Source: Sphingomonas sp. R-74633
Lineage (GTDB): Bacteria > Pseudomonadota > Alphaproteobacteria > Sphingomonadales > Sphingomonadaceae
Assembly (NCBI RefSeq): GCF_013416555.1
Contig: NZ_JACCFG010000003.1
Location: forward strand, 496,001 to 560,000
Length of the DNA stretch: 64,000 nucleotides
Direction: 5' to 3'
In this document: piece by piece, positions 1 through 8,862 of the stretch
Layout of the letters: every line of letters starts with the position of its first letter
Position numbering within the stretch: the stretch's first letter is position 1
The notes under the pieces: generated by a model
What the model saw: only the letters and a program-made list of their open reading frames with translations
Databases searched by the model: none
What the model was told of the DNA's origin: nothing
Made by a program: the position numbers and the translations under genes

Positions 1-324
1 CTCGCCCATCGCCACCGACCAGTCGGGCCGGGCAAAATCGAGGCCGGCGATCGAGCGTTCCTCGCCGCGGAAGCTCACCATACCGTCAAGCAGCGCATTG
101 CCGCGCTCGACATCGCCGAAGAACGGGTCTTCGCCGACGGCGATCAGCTTGAGCGGGTGCCGGCCCCTCAGCCGCATATTGTGGAGCGGCGTGCGCCAGG
201 CGAGGCGCTGGAAACGTTCGGAGACGCGCTCGGCCAGGCTGAGGCCGCGCTCGCCGCCCGTCCGGATAAGCCGCTTGCCCTGCTCGACTCCGTCGGCTCC
301 GGAGTCGGTCGGGCCATCATTCAC
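1..324 (-). CDS. Heparinase II/III family protein (N-terminal part, cut by window edge)
   Basis: About 108 N-terminal codons are visible; the gene continues past base 1. Residues after about 40 ([40 protein letters not shown]) match the conserved start of the heparinase II/III-like family found beside rpe in many alphaproteobacteria. Its substrate there is not established; polysaccharide lyase activity is a family-level guess. The start is a GTG whose bases overlap the rpe stop (GTGA), so translation is probably coupled to rpe. No ATG gives this frame. The catalytic domain lies outside the window, so function cannot be checked. Confidence 0.8.
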   Translation of the reverse strand, partial: MNDGPTDSGADGVEQGKRLIRTGGERGLSLAERVSERFQRLAWRTPLHNMRLRGRHPLKLIAVGEDPFFGDVERGNALLDGMVSFRGEERSIAGLDFARPDWSVAMGE

Positions 325-977
325 CCGCCCCGCAATGCGGCGATGTTCGCCGCATATTGGGAAGGCCCGCCGGTGAAGGTCGCGGTACCGGCGACCAGCG
401 CGTCGGCGCCGGCCTGGATCGCGAGTGGGGCGGTGACGCGGTCGATCCCGCCATCAACTTCAAGATCGATCGCACGGCCGCTCGCGTCGATCCGCTTGCG
501 TAGCTCTGCGATCTTGCCGAGCTGGCTGTCGATGAACTTCTGGCCGCCAAAGCCCGGGTTGACGCTCATCACCAGGATCAGATCGAGCATGTCCATGACA
601 TAGTCGATGCTCTCGACCGGGGTGGCGGGGTTGAGCACCACGCCCGCGCGCTTGCCGAGGCCCTTGATCGTCTGGAGCGTGCGGTGGAGGTGCGGGCCCG
701 ATTCCGGGTGCACCGAGATGCAGTCCGCTCCGGCATCCGCGAACGCCTGGAGCATCGGATCGACCGGCGCGATCATCAAATGCACGTCGAACGGCTTTGC
801 GGTGTGCGGGCGCAGTGCCTTGATCACCCCCGGTCCGATCGTGATGTTGGGTACGAAATGCCCGTCCATCACGTCGACATGGATCCAGTCGGCGCCGGCG
901 GCGTCGATGGCGCGGATTTCCTCGCCCAGCTTGGCAAAATCGGCGGAGAGGATCGAAGGTGCAATGCGGACGGCCAT
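321..977 (-). CDS. rpe: Ribulose-phosphate 3-epimerase
   Basis: Interconverts ribulose 5-phosphate and xylulose 5-phosphate in the pentose phosphate pathway (cytosol). The 218-residue protein has the full TIM-barrel signature: [13 protein letters not shown] near the N-terminus, [17 protein letters not shown] with the metal and catalytic residues near 35-50, [14 protein letters not shown] near 145 and VDGGI near 175. The length is normal for the family. It follows rsmB by 43 bp on the same strand and overlaps the downstream heparinase-like gene by four bases, so rsmB-rpe-heparinase is probably one operon. Confidence 0.97.
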   Translation of the reverse strand: MAVRIAPSILSADFAKLGEEIRAIDAAGADWIHVDVMDGHFVPNITIGPGVIKALRPHTAKPFDVHLMIAPVDPMLQAFADAGADCISVHPESGPHLHRTLQTIKGLGKRAGVVLNPATPVESIDYVMDMLDLILVMSVNPGFGGQKFIDSQLGKIAELRKRIDASGRAIDLEVDGGIDRVTAPLAIQAGADALVAGTATFTGGPSQYAANIAALRGG

Positions 978-1020
978 GATGAATCCTTAGGCACCCCGCG
1001 ATTCGCGCGCAACCGGCCTT

Positions 1021-2307
1021 CTAGGCCTTGCGGGTAAGCCTCGCGATGAAGAACCCGTCCAACCCGCCGGCATCGGCCAGCGTTCCCGCCAGCAGGCGCA
1101 AGCTGCCGTCTTCACGCGGCATGACGCCATGGGGGAGCTCCTCTGGCTTAACCGGCACGATCGCATAGTCGGAGCGCGCCTTGAGGAACGTCGCGAGTTG
1201 GGCCTCGCCTTCTTCCGGCTCGAGCGAGCAGGTGGAGAAGACGAGCGTGCCGCCGGGCTTCACCCATTCCGCCGCGCGGAACAGCAGCTTGCCCTGCAGC
1301 TCGGCCATCTCGCGGATCAGGCTGGGGCGCACGCGGTGGAGCACGTCGGGGTGGCGGCGGAAGATACCGGTGGCGCTGCACGGCGCGTCGAGCAGCACCG
1401 CATCGGCCGGGGCGGCCGGCTTCCATTTGAGCAGATCGGCCTCGACCACCTCGGCGTTGAGGCCGGTGCGCTCGAGATTCTCATGAAGTCGCGCCAGACG
1501 ACTTTCGGAGACGTCCACCGCAGTCACTTGCCAGCCGGCCGCGGCGAGCTGGAGCGTCTTGCCCCCGGGCGCGGCGCACAGGTCGAGCGCGGTGCCGCTG
1601 CCCTTGCCGATCAGCCGGGCGGGGAGCGAGGCAGCGAGGTCCTGCACCCACCAGTCGCCCTCGGCATAGCCGTCGAGCATCACCACCTGGCCCTTTTCGT
1701 CGAGGCGGAGATGGCCGGGCATCAGGCTCTTGCCGGGCAGATCGGGCAGTTTGGCCGGGTCGCGCAGGGTAAGATCGAGCGGCGGCGGCACGGCAATGGC
1801 GCGCTCGGCATCTTCGATCATCTGGTCGCCCCAGGCGGCGTGCCAGCGCAGCGCCACCGCGTCGGGGAGCGTCGGCGGCTCGGGCAGCGTCACGCCCTGG
1901 CGGACCAGCGTGCCGAACACGCCGTGGACCAGCTTGCGCGGGCCGCCATCGACCAGCGGCAGCACGGTGGAGATCGCGGCATGGCCCGGCGTGCCGAGCG
2001 CGAGCGCCTGGACGAGCGCGATGCGGAGCGCGAAGCGTGCCTTGGCATCGTCGGGCAAAGTCTGCTTGGTCGCCGAATCGATCATCGCGTCGAGATCGGG
2101 CAGCCGGCGCAGCACTTCGGCGGCGATGGCATGGGCGAGGCCGCGGTCATTCGGCGCCAGCCCCTGCGCAGCCGAGTCGAGCGCCTGCTCGAGTGCCAGC
2201 CCACGCCGCAGCACCGCGTCGAGCAGCTTCAGCGCTGCACGGCGGGTGGGAACGCCGGGCCCGTCGGGGGCGCTCTGGCGGGTATTGGGGCGACGCGGTG
2301 GCTGCAC
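1021..2307 (-). CDS. rsmB: 16S rRNA (cytosine-967-C5)-methyltransferase RsmB
   Basis: Transfers a methyl group from S-adenosylmethionine to C967 of 16S rRNA. The 428-residue protein has an N-terminal NusB-like RNA-binding domain (about 20-150) and a Rossmann methyltransferase domain with the SAM loop DLCAAPGGKT, the PC motif DAPCSATG and the second catalytic cysteine in VFSTCSLEPEEGE. This pair of cysteines defines the RsmB/NOL1 family. It is first in a leftward run with rpe. A short DUF1674 gene begins on the opposite strand 35 bp from its start, an arrangement common in alphaproteobacteria. Confidence 0.95.
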   Translation of the reverse strand: MQPPRRPNTRQSAPDGPGVPTRRAALKLLDAVLRRGLALEQALDSAAQGLAPNDRGLAHAIAAEVLRRLPDLDAMIDSATKQTLPDDAKARFALRIALVQALALGTPGHAAISTVLPLVDGGPRKLVHGVFGTLVRQGVTLPEPPTLPDAVALRWHAAWGDQMIEDAERAIAVPPPLDLTLRDPAKLPDLPGKSLMPGHLRLDEKGQVVMLDGYAEGDWWVQDLAASLPARLIGKGSGTALDLCAAPGGKTLQLAAAGWQVTAVDVSESRLARLHENLERTGLNAEVVEADLLKWKPAAPADAVLLDAPCSATGIFRRHPDVLHRVRPSLIREMAELQGKLLFRAAEWVKPGGTLVFSTCSLEPEEGEAQLATFLKARSDYAIVPVKPEELPHGVMPREDGSLRLLAGTLADAGGLDGFFIARLTRKA

Positions 2308-2342
2308 TTGACCTCTTGGATTGGAAGGACGATCTGCCGCCT

Positions 2343-2495
2343 ATGGCCCAGCGCCCCGCAAATGTGAAACCGCCCGCGTATCTTACGCCGAGCACGCCTG
2401 TGCCCAAGCCCGCGCCGGCGACCGAAAAGCCCGATGCGCTCGACCCGACTCGCTATGGCGATTGGGAGCGCAAGGGCGTGGCAGTCGACTTCTAG
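2343..2495 (+). CDS. DUF1674 / SDHAF4-like small protein
   Basis: A 50-residue protein with a proline- and lysine-rich N-terminal half and a conserved C-terminus, DPTRYGDWERKGVAVDF. This tail is the hallmark of DUF1674, homologous to the mitochondrial succinate dehydrogenase assembly factor SDHAF4, which binds the flavinylated SdhA subunit. A role in SDH assembly here is inferred from that homology only. The ATG at 2343 leaves a family-typical length; longer upstream reading in this frame is the antisense of rsmB. Its stop overlaps the stop of the convergent DUF1697 gene by four bases. Confidence 0.88.
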   Translation: MAQRPANVKPPAYLTPSTPVPKPAPATEKPDALDPTRYGDWERKGVAVDF

Positions 2496-3028
2496 GCGCG
2501 CACCGCTGCGAGCAGTTTCAGCACGGTATTCCAGTTGCGCCCGGTATTGGCGTGCGACAGCTTCGCCTTTTGCATCGCCGGAATCAGGTTCGAGCGGCCC
2601 TGGCCGTCGGGGAAATCGGTGAACAGCTCGCGGCCGAGGATCACCATCCGCTCGGGGCCGTCATAGCTTTCGAGCAGCTTGTCGATCGCCGCCTGATCGG
2701 GCGATTCGCGGTGGAAGCTGACGACGAGGAAGCTCGGACGCTCCTCCGCTTCCTTGGGGAAGGGATTGGCCTCGACCAGCTTTTCGAGATCGGCGCGGTT
2801 CCGCACATAGACGTCGGACTTGAGGCCGGTCGCCTTTTCGAGCGCGGCGTGGAGGTCGCGCTCCAGCGCTTCGGGCTCCGCATCGCCGGCCTCGAACACG
2901 ACATTGCCGGAGGCGAGGATCGTCTTGACCGCGGTGAAGCCCATCGACTCGACCACGGCCTTGAGTTCGGCCGACTTGAGCTGGCGCTTGCCGAGGTTGA
3001 TCCCCCGGAGCATCGCCGCCCACTTCAC
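2492..3028 (-). CDS. DUF1697 domain-containing protein
   Basis: A 178-residue protein opening with [15 protein letters not shown], then LKAVVESMGF and ILASGNVVFEA, the standard N-terminal block of DUF1697. The biochemical role of this family is not established. No signal peptide or membrane segment is visible, so it is likely cytosolic. The start overlaps the gpsA stop (ATGA), making it the last gene of a tsaD-gpsA-DUF1697 unit. Co-transcription with gpsA probably reflects convenience rather than shared function. Confidence 0.9.
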   Translation of the reverse strand: MKWAAMLRGINLGKRQLKSAELKAVVESMGFTAVKTILASGNVVFEAGDAEPEALERDLHAALEKATGLKSDVYVRNRADLEKLVEANPFPKEAEERPSFLVVSFHRESPDQAAIDKLLESYDGPERMVILGRELFTDFPDGQGRSNLIPAMQKAKLSHANTGRNWNTVLKLLAAVRA

Positions 3029-4002
3029 AGTGCCTCTTCCTTGAGCGGGCGGGTCAGCAGCGCTTCGATGACCTTTGCCACCGGCGCGCCTTCGAGCAGG
3101 GCGTTGACCGCCTCGGTCACCGGCATGTCGACTCTGGCATCCTTGGCGGCTTCGCGCAGGACTGGGGCGGTATGCGCGCCCTCGGCGACGGTCTTGCGGT
3201 CGGCCATCAGCTCGGCGGCGCTCCTGCCCTGGCCGAGGCCCAGGCCGAGCGAGAAGTTGCGCGAGTTGGTGGAGGAGCAGGTGAGGACGAGGTCGCCTAG
3301 GCCCGACAGGCCCGTCAGCGTCTCGGCCTGGGCGCCGCGGGCGAGGCCGAAACGAGTCATCTCGGCGAAACCCCTCGCGATAAGCGCGGCGCGGGCGTTG
3401 AGGCCCAGCCCTGCCCCCTCGACCACGCCACAGGCGATGGCGAGGACGTTCTTGACCGCGCCGCCGATCTCCGCGCCGACGACATCGGCCGAGCCATAGG
3501 TGCGGAAGGCGGGACCGGCGAGCCGTTCGGAAAGGGCATTGCGCAGGGCCTCGTCCTCGCAGGCGAGGGTGACGGCGGTGGGTTTGCCGGCGGCGACCTC
3601 ATGGGCGAAGGTCGGGCCGGAGAGGACCGCGAGGGGGGCCTGGGGAGCGACCTGGTGGGCGACTTCGCCCACGAGGAGCTTGGTGCCGGCCTCGATGCCC
3701 TTGGCGCAGAGGACCAAGGGGGTGTCGCCCGGCGCAAGCTCGGTCAGGACCGATCGGACATGCTGGGCGGGGGCGACGACAAGCAACGCTTCCGTATCCC
3801 GAAGTTGGCTAAGTTCACGGGTAGCGCGGATCGAGGGGCTCAGAGGGACCCCAGAGAGAAACAGCTCATTCCGGTTGCGGATGTTGACACTCTCGACAAC
3901 TTCGGGCTCGCGCGCCCAGAGCAGGACGTCCTGCCCGCCGCGCGCCGCGACCTGGGCCAGGGCCGTTCCCCACGCGCCGCCGCCGATGACACCTATCCTC
4001 AT
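3025..4002 (-). CDS. gpsA: Glycerol-3-phosphate dehydrogenase [NAD(P)+]
   Basis: Reduces dihydroxyacetone phosphate to sn-glycerol 3-phosphate, the backbone for phospholipids. The 325-residue protein starts with the dinucleotide-binding loop [13 protein letters not shown], has the [16 protein letters not shown] block near 125-145 and the [10 protein letters not shown] block near 185 carrying the catalytic lysine, and the C-terminal substrate-binding helices ([12 protein letters not shown]). Length is typical. It overlaps tsaD upstream and DUF1697 downstream by four bases each, so the three genes are translationally coupled. Confidence 0.97.
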   Translation of the reverse strand: MRIGVIGGGAWGTALAQVAARGGQDVLLWAREPEVVESVNIRNRNELFLSGVPLSPSIRATRELSQLRDTEALLVVAPAQHVRSVLTELAPGDTPLVLCAKGIEAGTKLLVGEVAHQVAPQAPLAVLSGPTFAHEVAAGKPTAVTLACEDEALRNALSERLAGPAFRTYGSADVVGAEIGGAVKNVLAIACGVVEGAGLGLNARAALIARGFAEMTRFGLARGAQAETLTGLSGLGDLVLTCSSTNSRNFSLGLGLGQGRSAAELMADRKTVAEGAHTAPVLREAAKDARVDMPVTEAVNALLEGAPVAKVIEALLTRPLKEEAL

Positions 4003-5024
4003 GCCTTCACTCCTGCCCCGCGCACCTTCTCCGCATTCGGATCGAGCGGCCAGCGCGGCCGCGCCGCCACGTCGAGCGGATCGCTGTAACCCGCCAGGAA
4101 GCGCTCCGCTCCCGCCCAGGCGATCATCGCGCCATTATCGGTGCAGAGCCAGAGCGGCGGCGCGACGAAGCGCATGCCAACTTCCGCGGCAAGTTGTTCC
4201 AGTGCGCCGCGCACCGCCTTGTTCGCCGCAACGCCGCCGGCGACGACGAGAGCCGTCGCATCGACCTTCTCGATCGCGCGGCGGGTGCGGTCGATCAGGC
4301 AATCGACCACTGCCTGCTGGAAGGAGGCGGCAATATCCTCGGCGCTGTAGAGCCCCACCTTGCGCGCGACATCGCTCTTGAGCCCGGCAAAGGAGAAATG
4401 CGGCTCGGCCGAGCCCAGCAGCGGGCGCGGCAGCGGCACCGCCTTGGGATTGCCGCGCGCCGCCGCTTCCTCGACCGCAGGGCCACCGGGAAAGCCCAGG
4501 CCGAGCATCTTGGCGGTCTTGTCAAACGCCTCGCCCGCGGCATCGTCGATCGTGGTGGCGAGGCGCTGGTAGCGCCCTACCCCCTCGACGAGCAGCAGCT
4601 GGCAATGGCCGCCCGAGACAAGCAGCAGCAGATAGGGAAATTGAAGGTCACGGTCGGTGAGCCGCGGCGAGAGCGCATGACCTTCGAGATGGTTGACCGC
4701 GATCAGCGGCTTGCCCCCGGCGAGCGCCAGCGCCTTGCCGGCGACCAGCCCCACCATGACGCCACCGATCAGTCCGGGACCGGCCGTTGCAGCGACAGCG
4801 TCAACATCGGCGAGCGAAACGTTCGCTTCTTCGAAGGCGGCCTGGATCAGCGGGCCGATCGCCTCGACATGCGCGCGCGCCGCGATCTCTGGCACGACCC
4901 CGCCATAGGGACGGTGCGCCGCCTCCTGGCGCGCCAGTTTATGCGCCAGAACCTGGCCATCGCTGGTGACCAGGGCGGCAGCCGTTTCGTCGCAACTCGA
5001 TTCGAGGCCGAGGATCAGGGCCAT
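3999..5024 (-). CDS. tsaD: tRNA N6-adenosine threonylcarbamoyltransferase TsaD
   Basis: Transfers the threonylcarbamoyl group to A37 of ANN-decoding tRNAs, with TsaB and TsaE as partners. The 341-residue ASKHA-fold protein begins [13 protein letters not shown], and carries the metal-binding histidine pair in [11 protein letters not shown] near residues 110-115, LVSGGHCQL and [10 protein letters not shown]. It is the first gene of the leftward tsaD-gpsA-DUF1697 unit and diverges from hemC across 106 bp that contain an inverted repeat (5075-5101). Confidence 0.97.
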   Translation of the reverse strand: MALILGLESSCDETAAALVTSDGQVLAHKLARQEAAHRPYGGVVPEIAARAHVEAIGPLIQAAFEEANVSLADVDAVAATAGPGLIGGVMVGLVAGKALALAGGKPLIAVNHLEGHALSPRLTDRDLQFPYLLLLVSGGHCQLLLVEGVGRYQRLATTIDDAAGEAFDKTAKMLGLGFPGGPAVEEAAARGNPKAVPLPRPLLGSAEPHFSFAGLKSDVARKVGLYSAEDIAASFQQAVVDCLIDRTRRAIEKVDATALVVAGGVAANKAVRGALEQLAAEVGMRFVAPPLWLCTDNGAMIAWAGAERFLAGYSDPLDVAARPRWPLDPNAEKVRGAGVKA

Positions 5025-5074
5025 TTACACTTCCGTACGTTCGTTGTTTGCGCATCTAGTGTGCCGGAGCGCGA

Positions 5075-5101
5075 TTGTCGAAGTCCGCGCCCTTTCGACA
5101 A
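5075..5101. promoter_or_regulatory. Inverted repeat in the tsaD/hemC divergent promoter region
   Basis: Perfect 8-bp arms TTGTCGAA and TTCGACAA separated by 11 bp lie 30 bp upstream of the hemC start and 50 bp upstream of tsaD. The symmetry and location suit a dimeric regulator binding site or overlapping promoters. No regulator can be named from the sequence. Confidence 0.4.
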
Positions 5102-5130
5102 GCACCGCGCGAGCCTTTAAGGGCGGGGCC

Positions 5131-6045
5131 ATGACCGTTTTCAAACTTGGGACGCGGGGTTCACCGCTGGCGCTGGTGCAAGCGAATCTGGTGCGCGACG
5201 CGCTGGCCGCGGCGAATAACCTGCCCGCCAGCGACTTCGAGATCGTCGTGATCAGGACCACGGGCGACAAGGTGCAGGACCGCGCGCTCGCAGAAATCGG
5301 CGGCAAGGCGCTGTGGACCAAGGAGCTCGACCGCGCGCTGCTCGGCGGCGAGATCGACTGCGCGGTGCATTCGATGAAGGATGTCGAGACCTTCCGCCCG
5401 GAAATGATCGCGATCGCCGCGATCCTGCCGCGCGCCGATGTGCGCGACCGGCTGGTCGGTGCGGCATCCATAGACGCGATCCCGCAGGGGGGCGTGCTCG
5501 GCACCAGCTCGCCGCGCCGCGCCGCGCAGGTGAAGCGACTGCGGCCCGATCTTTCGACTGTGCTGTTCCGCGGCAATGTCGACACGCGGCTGGCCAAGCT
5601 TGCCGCGGGCGAGGCCGACGCGACCTTGCTCGCCGCGGCCGGGCTGGAGCGACTGGGACGTCATGACGTCGGCGTCGAGATCCCCACCAATGTGCTTCTT
5701 CCCGCCCCCGCACAGGGCGCAGTGGGCATCGAGATCCGCGCCGACGATGCGCGTGCCCGCGAGCTGGTCGGCGGGATCGACCATGCCGAGACGCATCGCT
5801 GCGTCCTTGCCGAGCGCGCCTTGCTCGCCGCGCTCAAGGCCGATTGCCATTCGCCGGTCGCCGCGCTGGCGCGCATCGAGGGGGCGATCCTGACGATCGA
5901 GGCGGAGCTGCTGAGCGAGGACGGCGCCGAGCATGTCCATGGCATGATCGAAGGCGCCCCGCTTGACCCCGCGCTGCCGGCTGCGCTTGCCCGGGACCTG
6001 CTGGCGCGGGCGCCGCAAGCGGTGCGCCGATTGTTCGAGGGGTGA
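5131..6045 (+). CDS. hemC: Hydroxymethylbilane synthase (porphobilinogen deaminase)
   Basis: Condenses four porphobilinogens into hydroxymethylbilane in tetrapyrrole synthesis. The 304-residue protein starts KLGTRGSPLALVQA, has ALWTKELDRALL and CAVHSMKDVE (active-site aspartate region), SSPRRAAQ and FRGNVDTRL, and near residue 235-240 the cysteine in KADCHSPVAAL that holds the dipyrromethane cofactor. The ATG at 5131 gives the standard N-terminus; upstream in-frame sequence lacks homology. The stop overlaps the GTG start of hemD (GTGA), so hemC and hemD are coupled. Confidence 0.97.
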   Translation: MTVFKLGTRGSPLALVQANLVRDALAAANNLPASDFEIVVIRTTGDKVQDRALAEIGGKALWTKELDRALLGGEIDCAVHSMKDVETFRPEMIAIAAILPRADVRDRLVGAASIDAIPQGGVLGTSSPRRAAQVKRLRPDLSTVLFRGNVDTRLAKLAAGEADATLLAAAGLERLGRHDVGVEIPTNVLLPAPAQGAVGIEIRADDARARELVGGIDHAETHRCVLAERALLAALKADCHSPVAALARIEGAILTIEAELLSEDGAEHVHGMIEGAPLDPALPAALARDLLARAPQAVRRLFEG

Positions 6046-6710
6046 GCCGCCCGATCGCCGTGCTGCGGCCCGAGCCGGGCAACCGCGTGACGGCGTCCGC
6101 AATCGAAGCGGCGGGGCGCGAGGCGATCCGCCTGCCCTTGTTCACCGCCAGACCTGTCGCGTGGACGGTGCTCGACCCCGCCGCTTTCGACGCGCTGCTG
6201 CTTACCAGCGCCAATGCGCTGCGCCACGGCGGGCCGCAGCTCGACGCGCTGCTCCATTTGCCCGTCTATGCCGTCGGCCATGTCACCGCCGAGGCGGCGC
6301 GGCGCATCGGCTTCCAGGTGGCGCATATCGGCACCGGGGGCGCGGCCGAGCTGGTGACGGCTGCCGAGGCGGCGGGCGTGCGCCGGGCGCTGCTGCTCGG
6401 CGGGCGCGAACGGATGCTGGGCGCCGGCGGCGTGGTGGCGCAGGCGATCACCGTCTATGCGAGCGAGGCGCTGGAGATCGATCCCGCGCAGGCAGTGCGG
6501 CTGCGCGGTGCGGTGGTGCTGGTCCAGTCCGCGCGGGCGGCGAAACGGCTGGCCGAACTGGTGGCGCCCGACCACCGTGCGATCACCAGCGTCGCGGCAA
6601 TCAGCGCGCGCGCGGCTGAGGCGGCAGGCCCCGGCTGGCGGCGGATCGAAGTCGCTGCGGACACAAGGCCCGACACGCTGATCGAGCTTGCACTGCAGCT
6701 CGCCGATTGA
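6042..6710 (+). CDS. hemD: Uroporphyrinogen-III synthase
   Basis: Cyclises hydroxymethylbilane with ring-D inversion, the step after HemC. The 222-residue protein is poorly conserved, as is usual for HemD, but the N-terminal IAVLRPEPGN, the LLLTSANALRHGG block near 48-60, the YAVGHVTAEAAR block and the C-terminal SVAAISARAAEAA region fit. The start is GTG inside the hemC stop. Position right after hemC and before a mitofilin-like gene is a recurrent alphaproteobacterial arrangement. Confidence 0.9.
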   Translation: MSRPIAVLRPEPGNRVTASAIEAAGREAIRLPLFTARPVAWTVLDPAAFDALLLTSANALRHGGPQLDALLHLPVYAVGHVTAEAARRIGFQVAHIGTGGAAELVTAAEAAGVRRALLLGGRERMLGAGGVVAQAITVYASEALEIDPAQAVRLRGAVVLVQSARAAKRLAELVAPDHRAITSVAAISARAAEAAGPGWRRIEVAADTRPDTLIELALQLAD

Positions 6711-6754
6711 CCGCACGCATTGACCAGACGCTTTGGCGCGGCGAATAAGGGCGC

Positions 6755-7588
6755 ATGAGCGACGAGACCCTCGTGCCGCCGCCGCGCGTGCCCTGGTGGC
6801 GCAGTGCCAGCCTGATTGGAACGATCGCCTTTGTCGGCGGAGTCGGCGTGACCTTTGGCGCCTTCGGCCTGGCGGGCGGGCTTTCGTCCCGCGATCCGGC
6901 GCCGGTGCCGATGCCCAGCCCGAGCGCGAGCGCGCAGGTAACGATCCCGCAACTGCCGCCCGGCACCGACCTGGCGACGCTGGCCGCACGCGAGACCACG
7001 CTGGCGGGCAAGCTCGACCAGATCGAGCTGCGCATGAAGGATGCGGACGCCAGTTCGCGGAGTGCCGCGAGCTATGCGACCCGCGCCGAGCGGATGATGG
7101 TGGCCTTTGCCACCCGCCGCGCGATCGAACGCGGCCAGCCGCTGGGGGCGCTCGACGGCCAGCTGCGGGCACGCTTCGGCGAGCGCAACAATGAGGCAGT
7201 GGCAGCGATCCTGCGCGCCGCAGCGCAGCCGGTGACGCTCGAGGATCTGCGCCTGGCGCTCGACACACTGGGGCCGCGCCTGGCCAATGATCCGGGCGAC
7301 AGCCTGTGGAACCGGGTGCGCCGGATGCTCGGCAATCTGGTGGTACTGCGTCAGGCCGACACGCCGAGCCCGTTGCCCGCCGAGCGGCTGCGCCGCGCGC
7401 GGCGCGCGCTCGACCGCGGCGACGTCGAGGCGGCGCTGGCCGAAGTGGCGCATATGCCCGGCGTATCGCTGGCCGAGAGCTGGACCGGCGCCGCACGCCG
7501 CTATGTCGCGGCCCGCACCGCGCTCACCGAGATCGAACGCGCGGCGATGGACCTGCCGCCACCGGCTCCTGCCCCCCAGGCAGGATAG
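6755..7588 (+). CDS. Single-pass membrane protein, mitofilin/Mic60-like candidate
   Basis: A 277-residue protein: short cytosolic N-terminus (VPPPRVPWWR), one transmembrane helix at about 19-46, a proline/serine linker, a region with coiled-coil character at about 68-115, then helical sequence to the end with an arginine- and leucine-rich stretch. Alphaproteobacterial Mic60 homologues, which shape the inner membrane, are known to sit beside hemD with this topology. Direct sequence recognition is weak and the protein is short, so the assignment rests on topology plus position. No enzymatic motif is seen. It begins 44 bp after hemD and probably belongs to that operon. Confidence 0.6.
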   Translation: MSDETLVPPPRVPWWRSASLIGTIAFVGGVGVTFGAFGLAGGLSSRDPAPVPMPSPSASAQVTIPQLPPGTDLATLAARETTLAGKLDQIELRMKDADASSRSAASYATRAERMMVAFATRRAIERGQPLGALDGQLRARFGERNNEAVAAILRAAAQPVTLEDLRLALDTLGPRLANDPGDSLWNRVRRMLGNLVVLRQADTPSPLPAERLRRARRALDRGDVEAALAEVAHMPGVSLAESWTGAARRYVAARTALTEIERAAMDLPPPAPAPQAG

Positions 7589-7610
7589 CCGCACCGCATA
7601 CCCCATGAAG

Positions 7611-7634
7611 GCATCCCGACACGTATCGGGATGC
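7611..7634. repeat. Inverted repeat upstream of the glutaryl-CoA dehydrogenase gene
   Basis: Perfect 9-bp arms GCATCCCGA and TCGGGATGC flank the 6-bp centre CACGTA, 43 bp before the ATG at 7678. A second small hairpin (GCCGT, loop TAGG, ACGGC) follows near 7638-7652. There is no T tract, so an operator or mRNA leader hairpin is more likely than a terminator. Confidence 0.4.
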
Positions 7635-7677
7635 GGAGCCGTTAGGACGGCTGAGTAGCGAAAGAAGGACGAGGAAA

Positions 7678-8862
7678 ATGGCAGAGATGGGCCGGTTCGA
7701 CTGGGCGGATCCCTTCGGGCTCGATGCGCAGCTCACCGATGAGGAGCGGATGGTACGCGATGCCGCGCGCGACTATGCGCAGGGCGAGCTGCTGCCGCGC
7801 GTGACCCGCGCCTATCTCGACGAGCATTTCGACCGCGAGATCATGTCCGAGATGGGCGCGCTAGGGCTGCTCGGCGCGACGATCCCCGAGGAATATGGCG
7901 GCGCGGGCCTGGGCTATGTCTCCTATGGCCTGGTGGCGCGCGAAGTGGAGCGGGTCGATTCGGGCTATCGCTCGGCGATGTCGGTGCAGAGCTCGCTCGT
8001 GATGCACCCGATCAATGCCTATGGCACCGAAGAACAGAAGCGGAAGTACCTACCCAAGCTGGCGACCGGCGAATGGATCGGCTGTTTTGGGCTGACCGAG
8101 CCCGATGCGGGCTCGGATCCGGGCGGCATGCGCACCCGCGCGGCGAAGATCGACGGCGGCTACCGGCTGACCGGGTCGAAGATGTGGATCACCAATTCGC
8201 CGATCGCCGACGTGTTCGTCGTCTGGGCGAAGAGCGAGGCGCATGGCGGCGGGATCAAGGGCTTCGTGCTCGAAAAGGGCATGAAGGGCCTGTCGGCGCC
8301 GAAGATCGAGGGCAAGCTCTCGCTGCGTGCCTCAATCACCGGCGAGATCGTGATGGACGGCGTGGAAGTGGGCGAAGACGCACTGCTCCCCGAGGTCCAG
8401 GGGCTCAAGGGGCCGTTCGGCTGCCTCAACCGCGCGCGCTACGGCATCGCCTGGGGCTCGATGGGCGCGGCCGAAGCGTGCATGCATGCCGCGCGGCAAT
8501 ACACGCTCGACCGGGCGCAGTTCGGCAAGCCGCTCGCCGCCACCCAGCTGGTGCAGTTGAAGCTCGCCAATATGGAGACCGAGATCGCACTCGGGCTGCA
8601 GGCGGCTTTGCGCTGCGGGCGGATGTTCGACGAAGGTACGCTGGCGCCGGAAGCGATCTCGATCATCAAGCGCAACAATTGCGGCAAGGCGCTCGATATC
8701 GCGCGCATTGCCAGGGATATGCATGGCGGCAACGGCATCTCCGCCGAATTCCATGTGCTGCGCCACGCGATCAACCTCGAGACGGTCAACACCTATGAAG
8801 GCACGCACGACGTGCACGGGCTGATCCTCGGCCGCGCAATCACCGGCATCGCGGCGTTCTGA
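7678..8862 (+). CDS. gcdH: Acyl-CoA dehydrogenase, glutaryl-CoA dehydrogenase type
   Basis: FAD enzyme that oxidises and decarboxylates glutaryl-CoA to crotonyl-CoA in lysine, tryptophan and glutarate breakdown, passing electrons to ETF (etfB-etfA are at 58.5-60.1 kb). The 394-residue protein opens [14 protein letters not shown], a signature of the glutaryl-CoA subgroup, has the FAD/substrate loop [16 protein letters not shown], and the C-terminal [20 protein letters not shown] holding the catalytic glutamate. The adjacent CaiB-type CoA transferase supports a glutarate pathway. It is followed immediately by a GNAT gene (one-base overlap). Confidence 0.92.
   Translation: MAEMGRFDWADPFGLDAQLTDEERMVRDAARDYAQGELLPRVTRAYLDEHFDREIMSEMGALGLLGATIPEEYGGAGLGYVSYGLVAREVERVDSGYRSAMSVQSSLVMHPINAYGTEEQKRKYLPKLATGEWIGCFGLTEPDAGSDPGGMRTRAAKIDGGYRLTGSKMWITNSPIADVFVVWAKSEAHGGGIKGFVLEKGMKGLSAPKIEGKLSLRASITGEIVMDGVEVGEDALLPEVQGLKGPFGCLNRARYGIAWGSMGAAEACMHAARQYTLDRAQFGKPLAATQLVQLKLANMETEIALGLQAALRCGRMFDEGTLAPEAISIIKRNNCGKALDIARIARDMHGGNGISAEFHVLRHAINLETVNTYEGTHDVHGLILGRAITGIAAF

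Noticed and set aside
1129..3499. Plus-strand open frames across rsmB and gpsA
   Set aside because: Antisense of conserved genes with catalytic motifs; no homology-like blocks in the shadow frames.
5661..7496. A long minus-strand frame across hemC-hemD and the mitofilin-like gene
   Set aside because: Arginine- and alanine-rich shadow of three confidently assigned plus-strand genes.
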